Source: Verrucomicrobiales bacterium
GTDB taxonomy: Bacteria > Verrucomicrobiota > Verrucomicrobiia > Verrucomicrobiales > DEV007
Direction of reading: 5' to 3'
Length of the DNA: 8,508 bases
Assembly (NCBI GenBank): GCA_003232855.1
Contig: QIKC01000321.1
Location: forward strand, 1 to 8,508
This document shows, piece by piece, positions 6,910 to 8,508 of this stretch. The translations under genes were made by a program, and so were the position numbers. The stretch's first letter is position 1. The number at the start of each line of letters is the position of its first letter. The notes beneath the pieces were generated by a model. That model did not search any database. It saw nothing but the letters and a program-made list of their open reading frames with translations, and had not been told where the DNA came from.

Positions 6910-8508
6910 ATGGCACTCGGAAAGTCACCCATAGAAATCGTCGCGAGTGGGAAGTTCCCGCTTCTTGCCATGGCTCAGCGCTGGGAACGGGTCCCTTTGA
7001 GATACATTGCATCCGTTCAGAACGGTTTCGCGTTTAGCTCGAAACATTTTAATCACGAAAACGGAATGCCGCTGATTCGTATTCGGGATGTGCGTCGGGA
7101 CTATACCCAGAACCTTTACTCTGGAGAATATGATAGCGAGTATGTGATCGCAAAAGGAGATCTCCTGATCGGAATGGATGGGGACTTTCATGCTGCTCTT
7201 TGGAGCGGTCCAGATGGGCTGCTCAACCAGCGAGTCTGCCGAATCCTTCGAGAGACCGAGTTCTATTCCTTCCGATTTTTGTTCCTCGTGCTGCAGCCAT
7301 ATTTGAATGCCGTCAACGCAGAAACATCTTCTGTCACAGTCAAGCATCTCTCTTCACGAACTGTGGCGGAGATCCCGCTCCCCCTCCCGCCGCTGAATGA
7401 GCAGAAGCGGATTGTGGGGAAGATTGAGGGGCTTTTTGGGGATTTGGACGACGGCGAGGAGAGTCTGCGCCGGGCGCGCCGCAAACTCGGCGTCTATCGC
7501 CAGTCCCTCCTCAAACAAGCCTTCGAGGGCAAACTCACCGAAGCCTGGCGCAACAACAACCCCGATCAACTCGAAGACCCCAAACATCTCCTCCAACGCA
7601 TCCAACATGAACGAATCGCACGGTACGAGGAGAGTCTTAGAATTTGGGAGGTTGCACTCGATAATTGGAAAACCGATGGCGAAAACACCAAGAGGCCGCC
7701 AAACCCAAAAAGGCCAACAACTGGACTCAGCATTTCAGATGAAGACGCGGCAGAACTGCCATCACTTCCGAATGAGTGGTCTTGGTGCGTATTGGCAACG
7801 ATTTGCGATTTTTTAAATGGCGACCGCGGCAAGAACTATCCGAATCGCAATGAATATGTTGCCAAGGGCATTCCGTGGATCAATACCGGCCACATCCAGC
7901 CGGATGGTTCTCTCTCGCCCGACCGGATGCATTACATCACACGGAAGAAGTTCGATAGCCTGAGTGGCGGAAGGATCCAAAAGGGTGATCTTGTCTATTG
8001 CCTTCGAGGCGCAACGTTCGGTAAAACTGCGTTTGTGAAACCGTACATCGAAGGCGCAATCGCATCGTCTTTGATGATAATTCGCCCGGTTATCCCTGAC
8101 TCGTCTGAAATGATTTACCGTTTCCTTCTGAGCCCCTTGGGCAAATCCCAGCTGAAGCGATTCGACAATGGCTCAGCTCAACCAAATCTCTCGGCGGTCA
8201 GCGTTGGTCTTTATCAATTCCCCCTCTGCTCCCTCCCCGAGCAAAAGGAGATCGTCCGCCTTCTCGACGAGCAGTTCACCGTCATTGCCCAGAACGAGAG
8301 TGAAATCGACGCCGCCTTGAAGGGCAGCGAAGCCCTGCGCCAGTCCATCCTGAAAAAGGCCTTCAGCGGCCGACTCGTCCCGCAAGACCCCAACGACGAA
8401 CCCGCGGGCGTTCTTCTCGAAAGGATTCGAGCAGAACGAAAGGTGAAGAGCGAAATGGGAAAAGTAAAAAAGAAGCCCACCCGGAAACTCGCCCGCAAAC
8501 GGAAGTGA
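6910..8508 (+). CDS. hsdS: Type I restriction-modification specificity subunit S
   Basis: HsdS chooses the bipartite DNA target for both methylation and restriction. The 532-residue protein has the classic layout: target-recognition domain 1 (about 23-157), conserved region 1 with PLPPLNEQKRIV (158-169) and YRQSLLKQAFEGKL (196-209), recognition domain 2 (about 285-437, opening LPNEWSW), and conserved region 2 with LPEQKEIVRLLDEQ (442-455) and LRQSILKKAFSGRL (476-489). The two conserved regions are internal repeats 280 residues apart and form the coiled-coil spacer that binds two HsdM. The tail is Lys/Arg-rich. The start could be ATG 6910 or ATG 6970 (residue 21, MAQRWERV); GGAGGG lies 16-17 nt before 6910, longer than ideal, and homology would fit either. 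The recognition domains are AT-richer than the conserved regions. Both domains look intact, but the recognised sequence cannot be read from this. The stop is the last codon of the window. Confidence 0.95.
   Translation: MALGKSPIEIVASGKFPLLAMAQRWERVPLRYIASVQNGFAFSSKHFNHENGMPLIRIRDVRRDYTQNLYSGEYDSEYVIAKGDLLIGMDGDFHAALWSGPDGLLNQRVCRILRETEFYSFRFLFLVLQPYLNAVNAETSSVTVKHLSSRTVAEIPLPLPPLNEQKRIVGKIEGLFGDLDDGEESLRRARRKLGVYRQSLLKQAFEGKLTEAWRNNNPDQLEDPKHLLQRIQHERIARYEESLRIWEVALDNWKTDGENTKRPPNPKRPTTGLSISDEDAAELPSLPNEWSWCVLATICDFLNGDRGKNYPNRNEYVAKGIPWINTGHIQPDGSLSPDRMHYITRKKFDSLSGGRIQKGDLVYCLRGATFGKTAFVKPYIEGAIASSLMIIRPVIPDSSEMIYRFLLSPLGKSQLKRFDNGSAQPNLSAVSVGLYQFPLCSLPEQKEIVRLLDEQFTVIAQNESEIDAALKGSEALRQSILKKAFSGRLVPQDPNDEPAGVLLERIRAERKVKSEMGKVKKKPTRKLARKRK

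Overview
The window looks like an accessory region of a GC-rich Gram-negative bacterium, most likely a verrucomicrobium or other member of the PVC group. This is inferred from the high GC of the coding DNA, the GxxExxY-family gene, the short palindromic CCGTG/ATCTGTGGT-type and CGCGAAT-type intergenic repeats, and a large unrecognised secreted protein. No sequence here proves the taxon.

Layout. Positions 1-2365 hold the 5' part of one long minus-strand gene that runs off the left edge. It is at least 788 codons, starts with a signal peptide, and is not a family I recognise. Positions 2366-2709 are a divergent intergenic region with 10-bp-period CGCGAA repeats and a GC-rich repeated palindrome. 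From 2710 to the right edge every gene lies on the plus strand: hsdR (2710-5496), a ribbon-helix-helix antitoxin and PIN-domain toxin pair (5533-6191), a GxxExxY-family small protein (6412-6771) set among palindromic repeats, and hsdS (6910-8508). The window ends exactly on the hsdS stop codon.

How it fits together. HsdR (nuclease and DNA translocase) and HsdS (sequence recognition) are two of the three subunits of a type I restriction-modification system of the EcoEI/EcoAI (type IB) kind. The methyltransferase HsdM is not in the window and presumably lies just beyond the right edge. The space between hsdR and hsdS carries a toxin-antitoxin module, which may stabilise the island, and a repeat-framed GxxExxY gene, which may have arrived or spread with the repeats. 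HsdS has AT-richer target-recognition domains inside GC-richer conserved segments, as expected if specificity domains are exchanged by recombination.

I found no tRNA, rRNA, CRISPR array, transposase or complete insertion sequence. The elements that most deserve follow-up are the palindromic repeats around the GxxExxY gene, the composite hsdR-TA-GxxExxY-hsdS order, and the uncharacterised secreted protein.
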